Source: Tenrec ecaudatus (lineage: Eukaryota > Chordata > Mammalia > Afrosoricida > Tenrecidae). From it: a stretch of DNA of 64,000 nucleotides. The stretch spans positions 112,170,437 to 112,234,436 of the forward strand of contig NC_134538.1 in assembly GCF_050624435.1 (NCBI RefSeq), read 5' to 3'. The translations under genes and the position numbers were made by a program. Below the pieces are notes generated by a model. That model saw only the letters and a list, made by a program, of their open reading frames with translations. It had not been told where the DNA came from and did not search any database. Positions 45,290-57,958 of this stretch are shown here, piece by piece. How positions within the stretch are numbered: the first letter of the stretch is position 1; the number at the start of each line of letters is the position of its first letter.

Positions 45290-46115
45290 TTTTTGGCTCT
45301 CTAACTCCAGGTGTTGGCACATTTCATTTTCATACTTTATTTTGTCTTCTCAAGTTGCCCTTTGAAATTTTCTGGTTAGCCCTTTTTTTCATCACTTCTT
45401 CCATTTGTTTGAAGCTACTCTAATTTAAAGAGCAAGTTTTGGACGATCTTCTGACATCTCTGTTTAGTCTTTTCTTTTCTGTGTTTTTAGTGATGGCTTG
45501 CTTCCTACCTACACAATATTCATGATGAGCTCGCCCCACAGCTCATTAGACCTTCGGTAATTAGTACTCTGTGCATCAGGTCTATTTCTTGATGTTCTTG
45601 AAATTCAGGTGGGATACACTCAAGACTATAATTTGACTCTCGTGGACTTGTTTTAAATGTCTTCAACTTCAACCTGAATATATAAATGAACAATTGATGG
45701 TCTGTTTCAAAGTCATCCCATGGGCTAATTCTGGCTGCTGACATTGAGCTTCTCCATCGGCTCCTTCTATAGAAGGTAAAGGAACCCTGTGCCAGTCCAT
45801 CTGGCGAGGTCCACGTTTAAATCTGTTTATGAAGAGAATATCTGCAATTTAGAGGTACTTGATCTTCCAAAATTCTTTCCTCTGTAACTTCATTTCTACC
45901 ACGAAGGTCATAGTTTACTTCCTCTGTCTTTAGAACTTTGGCATTTCAATCACCAATAATTATCAGTACATCTCGATTTCGTGTCTGATCACTTTCAGAC
46001 TGATCATCAATTTCACACTGAAATACCAGTGGCGTAGCTTCCAGCATCTCAGGAACACACAAGCCACCACAGTACAACTGAATGAAAGCTAAATGGCGGT
46101 TGTCTGAGGTAAGCA
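45290..46115 (-). mobile_element. RTE LINE 5' part, endonuclease region
   Basis: On the minus strand it starts with the RTE 5' segment ('gtactgtggtggcttgtgtg') and 'atgctggaagctacgccac'. It keeps the endonuclease motif as G-D-stop-N-A-K near 45,937-45,955 (GDFNAK or GDWNAK in intact APE-type endonucleases), then runs to the linker before the polymerase near 45,300. Part of the endonuclease between the 5' segment and the G-D motif is deleted. No reverse transcriptase is present, and there are many stops. Confidence 0.84.
45520..45744 (-). pseudogene. RTE ORF2 remnant, end of endonuclease and linker
   Basis: A 74-codon open frame includes ETDHQLFIYIFRLKLKTFKT, matching the BovB block with S-D-H-E-L-L-I-A-K-F-R-L-K-L-K-K. 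The S-D-H of the APE-type endonuclease catalytic site is T-D-H here. It is the longest undisturbed piece of this dead copy. The initiator Met is not a real start. Confidence 0.75.
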
Positions 46116-48065
46116 TGTAATCCACTTTTTATTTTTACCTGCAGAATAAACAGAATTTAGAAGACTAAAGGAATTTGCTCACAGTATGGCGACAGGTTCA
46201 GTGGCAGGTCCTGACTTAAGTCTAGGTCACATCTGATGCCAAACCTCAGCTTTCCCTCTGTAAATGTATGGACTTGATAGTGGCCAATTAAACTTAGATT
46301 AAATGGCTTAAATACATAAGAGCAGAATTAGGATCTAGATCTCTGTCTCATGCCCTCTAGTGCGACCCTTCTCGAAATCACTTTGTGTGTGTGCTAGAAA
46401 TTTGGAATCTTATTCCATTGAAAAGAGTCATATACAGTAGTGGTATTTCATTGTATTATTTCGATGGTCAAAACGACCTGTGCTATTCAAGTACAGGGAC
46501 TCAGTCTTAGGTTGTCTCTCCTTGTGCCCCTTCTAGAGTTCAGAATGTTTTTATCATATCCGCCATAAGAAATGTATTCAGAACTGAGCTGAATGAAAAG
46601 GTTTTAATTCCAGACCTTACGTAACTTTAATTTTCAGGATTGAAAAAAAATTTGCTCTTGCAGCTATCAAATCATATATTCCTTTTATAATGAACACCTT
46701 CCCAAAATCTAGCATCTATTTATAGGAGAAAGGAAATGGATCATTCTTCGTGACAACTTCTCTATTTTTAATCAACCACCAAATTCATGGTCTTTTCTTG
46801 TCTAGAGTTCAGTGAACTTCAGTTGGGGGAAAAAGGGAATAAATAAATCAGCCAGGTACTTGAAGTACTTTTATGGACTTCCTTATTTTAGGCGATTTGT
46901 CCAGGAATCAAGCAAATGACTACTTTTAAGGACTTGATAAGTATGATACAAGCCACAATTGCAAGAGCTCTCTGATTGCAGTAATTAACTTTGTAGCCAT
47001 GAAAGGGAGCCCTTGATCTTCCTTCATTGCCCAACACCAGCACTCTGACAAGAATGAGCATGGAAGTAGCCTGTGAACAAACATAATGTGTGAGGACATG
47101 AAGAGAGCAGTTATTTCCTTTTCAAAATGTAGAATGCTTATCTAGAAGGCCACTTATTTTGCAGCTCCTCAAACAAGCAATGTCTTGATATGAGCAATTT
47201 CCTCAGGAAAACAGCAACACTTGAAGCATGACTTAACTTTCATGGCCACATTAAAAGGGAGGAAAATCACTTCTTAAATGAAATGAGGTATTGTAAAATA
47301 AATGCACCACGGATCAATAATTAACACTTTAGTTATGATTTCCTCTCATTTCCCTATTTCATTATTTTTTAAAATGGTTCAGATAAAGTAGGCCTCCCTG
47401 TATTTCTCCTTGTAATGTTTGAAGTTGTAAAAAAGTTTCATGCTGAGGGAATAATTTTAAGGATGGGTTTTTATTTTATTTCAGAGTGAATTGTTTGTAC
47501 AGCATTTTTATTCTTAAAACTAGATAAGAGAAATATTGCTGGTGTCAATCCAAATCAAATTAATTTCTCTCCTTCAAACTCTATATTGGTTTATAACCAC
47601 CTGTATTTTATCTTTTTTGGTTTAACTACCTTTATTATCATTCAGTTGTTGCCTAGAACTGGATGCTAATGAAAAACTCTGGAAGTCATAGCTTGCAAAT
47701 GATTTATAAACTTCATTTGGAGTGACCTATGTGGAACTTAAGTGTCTTGATAGGAAGCTGTCTTTCATTTCCTGTGTGATACCTTAAAAATAGGCAACAG
47801 AGTTATTAAATGACTTACCCTTCAAGTTAAGAACGTGCCAATGGTTCGAAAGACCCAGAGAAGATATTTTAACTTTTTAACTACCGAAGTAATCTAGAAT
47901 GAGTAGGCGCTCATCAGTGCTCTTGGTAATGAAAATAATTTCTGTATCAATCAGGTTAACTCTCTTTTTGGACCGTGTTCTTTCTGAAATATTTTCTCTG
48001 CTCCTCGGTGGACTTTCTCATGAGTTATTCCAGGAAGCATTTTTGGTTGTGGTCATGAGGAATTT
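46116..48065. other. Unique DNA, possible conserved element
   Basis: Nearly 2 kb without a recognised gene or repeat. The part at about 46,900-47,320 is free of repeats and contains ATTA-type cores ('gattgcagtaattaacttt') and E-box-like words. It could be regulatory, but the sequence alone does not establish that. Confidence 0.35.
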
Positions 48066-48275
48066 CAGCCCTGGTGGTATAGTGTATAGTGGGTTATATA
48101 CTCGACTGTTAACTGTGAGGTCTGCAGTTCAAACACACTAACCGCTCCGAGGGAGAAATATGAGGTTTTCTGCTCATGTAAAAATTTACATCCTCAGAAA
48201 CCCAAAGGCACAGTTCTACTCTGTATTAAATGGTCACTAAAAGTCAGAATTGATTTGACAGTTTTTGTTTGTTTT
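48066..48275 (+). mobile_element. AfroSINE, full length
   Basis: Head 'agccctggtggtatagtgta', B-box region 'aggtctgcagttcaaaca', 'gagaaatatgaggttttctg', 'cacagttctactctgtatta' and tail 'aaaagtcagaattgatttga'. One of the clearest 5' ends (GCCCTGGTGG) in the window. Confidence 0.92.
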
Positions 48276-48394
48276 TAAATTCAGTTGTCTGTTAGCTTGG
48301 AGAAGAAGCTCTGACATGATGTATTGGTTTCTGTTAGTGGGCTCTTAAGCTGTTCAAGCCCTTGTTTCCCGTTTTAGGATATAGGATCCCGCTT

Positions 48395-48530
48395 TTGTTT
48401 TCTAAGGCTCGGTACAGAAGAGAGCCCCGGGGGATCTGCTTCCATAAAATTTCCACCTAGAAAACCTTTGGGACAGTTTTACTCCGTCCTATATGGTCGC
48501 CATGAGTCTGAATCGACTTGATACACATGA
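48395..48530 (+). mobile_element. AfroSINE 3' part
   Basis: 'gggggatctgcttccataaa', 'gggacagttttactccgtcc', 'tatatggtcgccatgagtct' and 'gaatcgacttgatac'. The head is missing or unrecognisable. It follows a full copy of the same orientation by about 120 bases. Confidence 0.85.
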
Positions 48531-49009
48531 TAAGCAGGCTTAAGCCAATTGCAACTGAATCCTAAACCTGTGCTGTGTTTCTGTAATCTTCACGTAGATT
48601 TCTATTTGGTAATACACCAATTTCCAGCTGAGTGTGTATGGGGCTGGAGAGTGTGGGAGACAGTGGGACAACAAAGATCAGTAAGAAATGTGGCATTTTC
48701 TCCAATTTTCTTTACTGAAGCACGCTAAGTTCCCAAAAGAGTGCCCAGCATGTAGTAGATGCCCAATAATTTCAAGAACTTATGAATGAAAGTAATTGCC
48801 TGTATTTGGGTAAAATATTACAAACAGTGGGACATAAAAAAGACAATTCCATGTGGCCACACACTAATTATTTACAGAGAATATTCAGCTTACCTTTTAA
48901 TTACACCAATTTAAAAATTATATTTAGTATCTTAAATATGTGATACTCAGAGTCTAAGTAAATACCTGAAAAGAAATGTATTCTTGATGAATAAAAAGCC
49001 AACTGGTAA
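48531..49009. other. Unassigned AT-rich DNA
   Basis: No gene recognised. 'gtgcccagcatgtagtagat' and 'gcccaataa' near 48,740 hint at another old MIR 3' end. Confidence 0.35.
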
Positions 49010-49165
49010 CTAAATATGCAATTTAATCTTGGGCAAGTCACTTAACAACTGTCTCCATCTCTAAAGTAGATTTAGTAATGAATAACAATTATTTCAAATA
49101 TGAAAGCCCATAAAAGAGTGTTCTAGTCCGTAGTAAGTACTCAGTAAATATTAGCTTTTAAGTTA
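49010..49165 (+). repeat. MIR SINE 3' part
   Basis: 'atcttgggcaagtcacttaa' (the 'accttgggcaagttactta' core), 'gtctccatctctaaagtaga' and 'gtagtaagtactcagtaaat' at the 3' end. Confidence 0.72.
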
Positions 49166-51467
49166 ACAATATTGTTATACGTATTTTATGAGAAGTAGTA
49201 GTATATTTCAGTTGGAGATAAATGTCACTTGAATCCATGAAAGTTACACACTATGAAATTTGGCAAGTTGGATATATGAACAAGCAAGCAGACAAAAATT
49301 CATGTGATACACCCTAAAATGAAAAACTGTTTAAAATACAGATAAATGTTTAGTTGATGAAAGGAAATTAAAGGACTTTTGTGCTTAAGAAAAGCAATTT
49401 ACATGTCATAATAGCTTTTGAGTTCGTGTCTTACCTTCTTCCCTACTTCAAGCTAGTCAGTGGTTGTGAATAAGATCTTTTAGAGAGAATTTGTCTTTTT
49501 TGGTGACGTTTCCTTATTTCTCAACTTTTGTTTAAGAGTTCCAAGATGAATGATGTAATGAAATTGCTAAAACCTTTCAAATGTGAAGGTCAAGAAAAGA
49601 TAGTAACAATCCAATTACATGGGCATGAAATAATGAGAATAGTGTCAGGAAAAACAGCCTCCTCTGGGAAGCTTCGTCTTTCTAATAACGTTAAAACATT
49701 AGAGTTTCAAGAAATTTGTCCTTTATGAAGAATGGATGAAAAGACACCTCCCTCTTTAATATGTACTGATATGCTAATAAAGAGAATTTGTGATGTAGCT
49801 CTCTGGGTAGAGGCACTCTGGATTTTCCTGTCATTTATGTTTTCAGAGAAATTGGGGCATATATGTTAGGTCGGCCCTTATCCTTTCGTCAGCTTTGATT
49901 TCATCCTTAACCTTGTAGTGAAGTGAAATTACACGGTATGGCTCTTCTATCCACAGTCATTGCAATTCCCACCAAATAACTGGGTGGAAACATGCAAATG
50001 CAGAGAGGATTCCAAGTCAGGGAGTGTTCAGTTTTGCGACTCTGCTGGGGATAATGGGCGTCATTTCAGAAGCAGGCATGGAGAATCTCCTGGCCACCAA
50101 GAAAGGAGAGCAGGCTGGAGTGAGAGGCGCCTGCGCGGAGAGGTAGCAGAGCGGCAGCAGTGAGACCATCGGACAGAACAGCAAGCCTCCTGACCGCCCC
50201 AAAGTATAAAGCTGAGTGCCTTTGGGCAGGAGGCTGGCTGCCAGATAATGTGCTCTCTGGGCATTTATCAGTGCCCAAGGGGCTCGATGACTTAGAGAAT
50301 CAGCGAAAGATACTCCGACCTGCCTGGCTGAGAAGAGGCACTAGAGGCAAGAGAATTGTATCCTTATAGTTCTGATCCTGTCTTGCTGAATGAACTCATT
50401 ACAGTGAGTTATGTCTGCGAGTTCTGTGTGGCCGATATAAAAGATCATGGGACCAAGCAGAGAAGTAGAGTGCCAAGGGAGGCATGGCTGGAGTCAGAAT
50501 AGGGGAAAGGAAGTTGTAAGTTGAAGGTCTAGCTGACTTCCGCTTTGCTGCAATCAGCTTTGGGCACGTGCGTAGTTGCATTCTCGTTTCTTGTGAAGCT
50601 GATGGAGGTCAGACGTGTTCTGTGCACCATTCCTCACCTGTACAGTCTGTTCCTTCTCTGGGCTTACGATGGATGTATGCTTGGAAGATGTTTGGCATCC
50701 TTTCTTGCTCTTTGAAAGTTTTGAGATATCCAACCAAATGCTTGCATAATTCAGAGCAGGAAAAATTTTACATCTATGGAAAAGAATGAGGGCCCAAGAC
50801 TTCTGAAATCCTTATAATTATTTTTCATTTTAGGTGTAAAAATTAAAGCATTTCATCAACCCCCCTTTCCCAAGACCCCGCCTTTTTAAAATGAATTCCT
50901 AATGAATTTTTAAAGCATAAGATGTCCAAAATATAGCTCTTGTTTCCCACTCAGATGTTATCTTCTTCATCATTATGACCCAGAGCCTTCTCAATCCCAG
51001 TAGATGGTACCAGAAGCATATCTACAGTATGGTAGGCATGGCATGTGCCCTGACACCCTTTACAAGGGCGACCGCACCACTGAGCAGTTGTTATCTGTCA
51101 AGGGGCCAGTGTCCTTGTTTGGACACAGGAGATATCCAAAAACTTGGACTAGGAGCAGGAGTACTTGCCCTTTGGAAAAGTCCAGACACCGTGGAATGAG
51201 GAAGCCGCACCTACGAAAGGCACCTGACTGGAGACAGCAGGACAGAGTGGGAGAGAAAGTAGGATAGGTGGCGAAGGTACTTCTGCTGATTCTTCTACTA
51301 CCTGGGTTTGTTCATCTTGAAATGGTGTGTTTGAGGGGAGAGAGTGTTTTGGTATTCCTGCCCCTGCTATACTCCTGAATGGGACATGCAGCATCTGAAG
51401 GCAGAAATTATGGTGGGCCACTTATGTTTGTTCCCCTTTTTTCACTCCAGGCAGTCTAAGAAGGAGT
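49166..51467. other. Unassigned DNA with a GC-richer island
   Basis: No gene recognised. Around 50,040-50,360 GC content and CpG count rise locally ('ggcgcctgcgcggagagg'), but far below a classic CpG island in length. Frames of 60-90 codons overlap on both strands here, as expected of GC-rich DNA, and none carries a motif I know. 51,000-51,420 is also unassigned. Confidence 0.35.
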
Positions 51468-51638
51468 TCTGGTGGCCCCGTGGGATCAGCTGACCAAAAC
51501 GTCTCAGGGTTTCCAACCCACCAGCTGCTCCCTTCGAACACGATCTATTGTCTCAAAGTTTCTAAGGAGTAGTTCCACTCTGTCCTAGCAAGTCACAGTG
51601 AGTCACAATCAACAAGCTGGCAGTGGGTGGTTTTGGCT
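51468..51638 (+). mobile_element. AfroSINE, near full length
   Basis: 'ctggtggccccgtgggatca', 'acgtctcagggtttccaacc' over the B-box, 'cagctgctcccttcgaacac', 'gtagttccactctgtcctag' and tail 'cacaatcaacaagctggcag'. Confidence 0.85.
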
Positions 51639-52529
51639 TTATAAGGCTGAAGGGTCTGCCAAAAAAACAGATAAGTAATAAACAGTCTATGAAATGGATT
51701 GGCACATTACCTAGAACAATAATAGGCTCTAGGCATGCCATTGTGAGGTCAGAGTGGGACCTGACAATATTGCCTTTGGCTATACATAACATCACCATGA
51801 GTTGCAGCTGAGTTCACGCCAACTAACAATGAAGTCTCATTAGATCTACCTACCAAATGTGTCTTTTGAATCTATGGCATTTAATATCAATGGTGATGAC
51901 CAGTCCAAGGCAAGAAGGTATTTTTACCTCATAAGAGTTACAACTTGATCTTTTGTGTTTTGTAAACATATTCTTCACCAGAAATATCTTAAAATGTAAA
52001 TAAGAACATGTTTAATCTCCGCTCAATATTTAAATCGCCATCCATTATATTTAATACCTAAAGCCTTCCAGGAGCCCCGCTTTGAAAAAAGGACCCCTAT
52101 TGGCAGTGGAGGCAGCTCAGCATGCTCATGCCCACTCTAAAATGAAAGTAAAAAGGAACCCAAATGGAACAATGTGGTGGAACTGACAGACAGAAATTTG
52201 GTAACCAGCCCAAGGTACAAAGCATGCAACTGAAAGCTGAAACAAGAAGCCAGCCCACAAGGTGGGATGGTTTTTCCCTCTATTGCATATGCACGCCCCT
52301 ATGCCATCTGCTACAGTGGTGTAGGTGGGAGCCCAGGTCTCCTTCCCTCTAGTCTGGGGATGTAGCACATGGATTTAACTTTCGTTGGCAGTTTGTCCTA
52401 TTATTCTTTGTGTCTGGGGCACTAGAAGAGTCGAGGACAGAGAGAGCTCACTTAGAAGCACTATCTGTATCGCTTCTGCTCTTTCTCACCCCCTCTCCCT
52501 CCATCTCCCTCACTCCCCACGACCATGCC
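51639..52529. other. Unassigned DNA
   Basis: No gene or confident repeat seen. A C/T-rich tract lies near 52,485-52,520. Confidence 0.4.
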
Positions 52530-52714
52530 TACAAACAACAAATCTTGCTGCTATTCCATCCATGCCAACTCACAACTTCATAGGGCAGAGTAGAATTGCC
52601 CAGGAGTTTGAGACTGTAGACAGTCCCATCTTTCTGCTGCGGAGTGGCTAGTGGTTTCGAACTGTTGTCCTTGCAGGTAGCAGCCCACAGCTAAACCACT
52701 GAGCTGCGAGGGCT
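52530..52714 (-). mobile_element. AfroSINE, full length
   Basis: Reversed copy: 'cttgctgctattccatccat', 'agggcagagtagaattgccc', head complement 'tggtttcgaactgttgtcct' (B-box) and 'aaaccactgagctgcgaggg' at the 5' end. Confidence 0.9.
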
Positions 52715-52779
52715 CAGACGGGAAGCTGTTGATAAGGACCACGGGCCATCTCCATCTACTAACCCACTCTTCCTCTGAC

Positions 52780-53130
52780 GCTAGTCACAGGGCCCACTTT
52801 CGCTTTCTCAACACTCCAGTTTCTTTTCTGACTCAAAACCTCGGGAGCACCTCCTTCTCTTCTTAAATGTCATCTCTTCAGAGGCCCTGCCTTAGTTCCC
52901 AGCCATGTAAAGCAGGTCCTTTGTCTGCTGTTTAATTTTGTGTCCTAGAATCTTGTTTGCCTCCATAGGGCTTCCATAATTTATTTTTATTTTATTTCCT
53001 TATTTGTGTTTTTATCTTCCCTCCACTTGAATGCAAATTCTATATGGGCAAAAAAAATCTCTGGTTCCTTGTTTTATTTCTAGCACTTAGCTTAATCCTG
53101 GAATTTGTAAGACACTCACTGAGTAATGAT
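52780..53130 (+). mobile_element. L2-like LINE 3' end
   Basis: 'tcttaaatgtcatctcttca', 'gaggccctgccttagttccc', 'ctccacttgaatgcaaattc' and 'tctagcacttagcttaatcc' are the L2 3' phrases in order (aaatgtcacctcctcagag, gcctccctgacc, actagaatgtaagctcc). Confidence 0.65.
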
Positions 53131-54084
53131 TAAGAATAATAAATGTGCAAGATATAAACCAGGGTAAGATTTTTAAAATGCTTTATAAAAGAAGCATAAA
53201 GAATTTGTTATTGGTAGGTGCCGAAGAGTAGATATCAATTATAATGACCCTCCGAGATCCTCACCATTTTCCCAGTGTTTAAGCCCATTGTTGTAGCCAC
53301 GGGATCAATCCAGACTTCAGAGAAAGGTAAAGAAATTTCCATGTTGGTGGATTCTTACTGCTATGATTTCTTATGAAGATATTTCTTTTAATTTGAACTA
53401 AATCTTGTAGCCTTTTACTGATCCGTATTGGTTGCTATCTTATATATTCTTTAAATTTTACTCATATAATATTGCGTTTGCCAAAAGTGTCCTTTTCTCT
53501 AAGTAAGTACAGAAATTAATAGTACACTATCCCAGTAGAATTATTTGGGTCCAAAATTTTCAATTGCAAAAATAAGTGGCAAGCTACTTTCTAATTGATA
53601 CAGAAGAAATGTTATCCCCCTTTTCATTATAAATATATCCTTAGGCTTTTCGGTTTATTTATAGTCATTTTTCTGCTACATTTTATTCCTTTACGCATTC
53701 TTGTAATAGGATAATGTTTGTCTGCAAAAAGGACTACTTTTAAAATAAATGAGTTATCCATTTATTAGCACCTCCTTTTCTTAACATCAGAAGGTTAATT
53801 GTTGTGGTAACTCACTTTTTTATATGCACAGCTAAAATATTCTCTCTTAGAGTGAAGGCAACAGAGGTGACTCAGAAACTTCTTAAGGATTCATGGTTTT
53901 GATTAATATATACATGATACTAATTCATACATCAAGACTACATGGGGAGGTAACAGAGTTTGAAAACATGATTTATAACTTTCTTTTTATTCTTGATCCC
54001 TCGTATTTTTTCAATTAAAAGATATTATCTTTCATTCTAAGTTATATAGAAAGTGTAAGGTAGAAAAGTCTTGTGTTAATTTTT
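53131..54084. other. Unassigned AT-rich DNA
   Basis: No gene or confident repeat seen before the start of the old minus-strand LINE. Confidence 0.4.
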
Positions 54085-55600
54085 GCACATGCATGTATTT
54101 GAGCAACCAGTACCCATAATAATGCTCCACAAAATTTCCTACCATCTCTCTACAATGAATATGTGTAGTTCTATCTCAATGTAATTAAAACATTTATCAC
54201 CGTAGGTGATTTTGACTGCTTTTGAACTTATATAAATCGAGTTCTATAGGATATGCACTGTCCTATCTAGATTCTTTTGCTTAATACTATGTCTTTAAGG
54301 GGCACATGTATTATTGTGTAGAAGAGTAATCTGTTCCTTTTCACTATTATATACACTATTTAATTAAATGAACTAACCAGTGTTTAGTTACCTGTTGGTG
54401 GGCTTCCGAGTTGTTTCCAGTGTTGGTATTATGAAGTAGGCTGCTAATCAGATTCTAGGAAACTTTAAAAATATATAGGTATGTGTTCAAATATCCGCAG
54501 TGTTCTCTGGGAGTAGAATTGCGGGTGTTTAGGATTAGCATGTTTACTTTCATATCTACCGCTAAACAGTTTTTCAAAGGGCTTTTACCAATTTACTTTC
54601 TTATCAGTAATGTTTAGAGCAAATGATGTATGTTTATCTGATGAATTCTAGGGGTATGAAGTGGCTTTAAAAATGTTTATACTTGTAATTATCATTTCTC
54701 TCTGATGAGTAATGTCTTAAAGCACTTTTCAAATGTCAGCCATTTGAGACCTTTGTTATGATGTACTTACGTATTTTGCTCTTTTAGGTAATGCGTTGTC
54801 TACTTTTTCTTAGTGATTTCTGAGTATTCTTTATATTTTTGGAATGCAAAATTTATTTAGGTCCTTAATTCTGTCAACAACGCTTTACATTTTCCTTTGT
54901 AGAGATTACATATATTCTGTAAGATTTAGTCATAGGTATTTCAGATTTTTAAAATGTTATTTTTGAACATGTATTTTTAAAAAAATTCTAATTGCTATAT
55001 AAACTTTAAATTTGGAGACTTTGTTAAATTCGTATATTTATTCTAATATTTGTGCATTCTTTTCAGCTTATCTGAATCTATTTCTATGATCTTTGAACAA
55101 AGATGACCTTACTTCTTTCTTTGAAGCATTTATAATTTCTCTTCTTTTTTTTCCAGATTGCCCTGGCTAAGATTTTCAATAGAATGTTTATGTCTTTTAG
55201 GCCTTTATCCATTTGTTACTGTTTCAGAAAGCCATTTTTAGCTTTGTTAATTTTATTTATTTTTGTCAAGTTCCCATGTTATTAATTTCTCCTCATCAGT
55301 CTTCTTCTCTTCCCACTTGCTATTCTTTTGATTTGCTCTTCTTATCCCAAATGTTTGGTGGGAAATGGGATAATTTATATGAACATGTTTTCTATTCTAG
55401 TACATTCATGTAAAGTTATCTATAGATGCATATAGATTTAAATAGATTTAGCTATACCGTACAGATTCTGGTATATTCTGTTTTCGGTTAAAATCATTCG
55501 ATTCAAACTATTGTCATGATTTGTTCTAATTTCTTTGTGATGACATCTGTGAAACTGGTTATTTAATAGTGACTTGCATAATTTTCAAAACTTTAAGGTC
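54085..55600 (-). mobile_element. Old L1/HAL1-type LINE, 3' part
   Basis: Antisense of a mammalian L1 3' region: 'ggtgggcttccgagttgttt' (complement of the phrase around 'gaagcaacccaa'), 'tctgggagtagaattgcggg' and 'tggttatttaatagtgactt'. 'ccagattgccctggctaaga' is antisense to L1 ORF2. The order runs 3' to 5' along the plus strand. It is heavily mutated, with no open frames of length. Confidence 0.65.
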
Positions 55601-56059
55601 TCTCTCTCAATCTCTCTCTATTTTTCTGTGTTGAATTCTGACTTAAATTCAGTGCAATCAGTGAACATAAACTGAATGGCCTCCATTTTTGAATGGAGCG
55701 TAACAGCAGACTAAAAGAGACACTGCAGCTGATTTGCTAACACGGAGCTCACCTAGGATCGATGCCAGGGAGGTGGAGAATGCAATCAACGACAGCTCTG
55801 AGAAGCACACTGAGTTTACACTAAGTGTTCCAGGGCATTTTAAAGATGTTCTCATGAAACCAAGCGAACTTAGCCAAGTAGGATGCAAAGAGAAAAGCAT
55901 TTAAAAATATTTGTGGTTTTGGGTAGAGCTCTTTGCACCTTTGTAAATGCCAACCAAGCAGGGTTGCTGTATCTTAGTCCCTCCGTTCACGACATGTACA
56001 CCGTGCTCTGGTGACTGCCGTTTGGAGCTGTCGCGTTCATTTTCTGAACAAGTTACCAG
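55601..56059. other. Unassigned block inside the split LINE
   Basis: Starts in a short (CT)n tract. No gene. Slightly GC-richer than the surrounding LINE. It may be part of a sequence inserted into the LINE together with the following SINE and RTE pieces. Confidence 0.3.
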
Positions 56060-56268
56060 ATCAAAAGCAAAACTTCCATGTCATCGAGTCAATACCGACT
56101 CACAGTGGCCATGTAAGACAGAGTAGAACGACCTCTGTGAGTTTCTGAGGCTGGAACTGTTGAGAGGAGTAGAAAGTCTCATCTTTCTTCCTAGGAGTTG
56201 TGAGGGTTTTGAACTGCTGACCTGTGGTTAGCAGCCCAGCGCATCACCCACGTTGCCACGCGGGGTTC
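56060..56268 (-). mobile_element. AfroSINE, full length
   Basis: 'catgtcatcgagtcaatacc', 'gactcacagtggccatgtaa', 'gagtttctgaggctggaact', head complement 'ttttgaactgctgacctgtg' (B-box) and 'gttgccacgcggggttct' at the 5' end. Confidence 0.9.
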
Positions 56269-57616
56269 TATTCCTCAGTTAGCTCTGTTTTATTCTCCAA
56301 TAAACCATTACCTATTTATTTCTAACCGAGCATGGGGCTTTTGTGGTATGCCATTTCTGGCACAGATTTGGGAAATCCGAAGTGTGTCGTTTGCTGCGGC
56401 TCTGCTATCAGAAGAGCAGTTTGCACTCTTCTGTCATGAGTGCCTGGGGCCTGCCGCGAAGTAAACGACTACTCAAACCCAAGCTCAGCTTTCATTATAT
56501 GGTAGTCCTTTGAGTGCTATTTAGTGTCCAGTTTTCTTCTTTTAAATACGTTTCCCAGCTGTCAAATCTAAGAGCCGCTCTCAGCCACGCTCTGGGACTC
56601 CATGAACACACAGTCAGGTCCTTCAATGGGAGACTGGTTTGACTGGCATTACCAGAGACAGTCTGGAAGGTCAATGGCTACTCTGGCGTTCTCTTGACTT
56701 GTCTGAAGATGGATTTTCTGCACAGTATTTTAGAAAATAAAGACTCCCAAATGATACCATCTCAACAAGACACCTATTTGGATGTCAGAGTGACATCAAG
56801 ATAGCAAATTTGCCTCCCTGCAGAATACTTTCCAATTGGAGAGACCAATCGATTTAATGCCTTAAATAAAAGACTAGGCCAGAAAAATGAATTTGGCTCA
56901 AAATCAAGGAAATGAAAGCTTCAATATAAGAAACCCTTGATAAATAAACCTAGATTCTTCCTACTGGAATGCTGCCTTAAGGGTTAGGTTCAAAAACACT
57001 GTAAGCTGAATGTACGTACATTAATGTAGAATTTCAGTGATCACTTTGAGAAAATTAGTTAAGTCCTTAATTTCAATAAAAGGGTCTAAATAAAATCCTT
57101 CCACCTGAGACTTTAACAAGTTATTAAAAACTTTCTTAAATTTAGTTGAGTTGATCCTGCTGTACATTTGAAGAAGCAGAGTTCCCCATATGTTTGTCTT
57201 ATGTAAGATTGAATATAAGCTTGGATTTTAGCTGGCCTCACAAACTGGCGAATTTATGTTTGTTTCTATTTCTGACTCCTTTGAGTCTGAGTTTCTTTCT
57301 TGTTTCAGGAAGCCAGGACCAGTAGTTGCTAGGGTTGTTTTCGTTGTTTTCATGAGGAAGGCCTTAATATTTTAGAAAAAGAATTTTTGAACCTGCCTTA
57401 TGAGTTAGGCATTCAAAGGGAACATTCAGAAAAATTTGATAAAAATTGTTCTATTTGAAAAATGCACTGTAATGGATAAACTTTAAATTTTAATTGGTAT
57501 TATAAGGCCTTAAATGACAGATTGTTTTAATTCCCTCTCTTTATGATTCTATAAACTTACCCCCAAAAAAGAGTAGAAAAATATGATATTTTCTTACCTC
57601 TGGGTGTTATTTTTGG
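56269..57616. other. Unassigned DNA
   Basis: About 1.35 kb without a recognisable gene or repeat, between the AfroSINE and an RTE 3' end, within the gap of the split LINE. Confidence 0.4.
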
Positions 57617-57958
57617 ATTGAATCATATATTTCTTCAAAGAATTTGCTCTGCTAAAAGGACAAACCAATTTATATTGGAAGAAGTAAGACCAGAGTGCTT
57701 CTTAGACAAAAGGATGTCAAGACTTTGTCTGACATACTTTGGACATGTTGTCAGGAGAGACCAGTCCCTGGAGAAGGACAGCACAGTGTGTAAAGTAGAC
57801 GGGAAGTGAAAAAGAGAAAAGCTGGCAACCAGCTGATGGCCACAGGGACTGCCCCACTGGGCGCAGGCTTAGGACAACTGGCAGAATAGAATGGACTGTG
57901 CAGTGTGCACTGGGTCACCGTGGGCCAGAGCTGACTTAATGGCACCCAACAATAACAA
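57617..57958 (+). mobile_element. RTE LINE 3' end, good C-terminal signature
   Basis: 5'-truncated copy with the best preserved C-terminal reading in the window: LTYFGHVVRRDQSLEKD at about 57,728-57,778. It ends with 'agagctgacttaatggcacc' and 'caacaataacaag', the normal 3' end. The frame breaks soon after the signature (stop at about 57,807). It ends exactly where the minus-strand LINE resumes. Confidence 0.9.
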
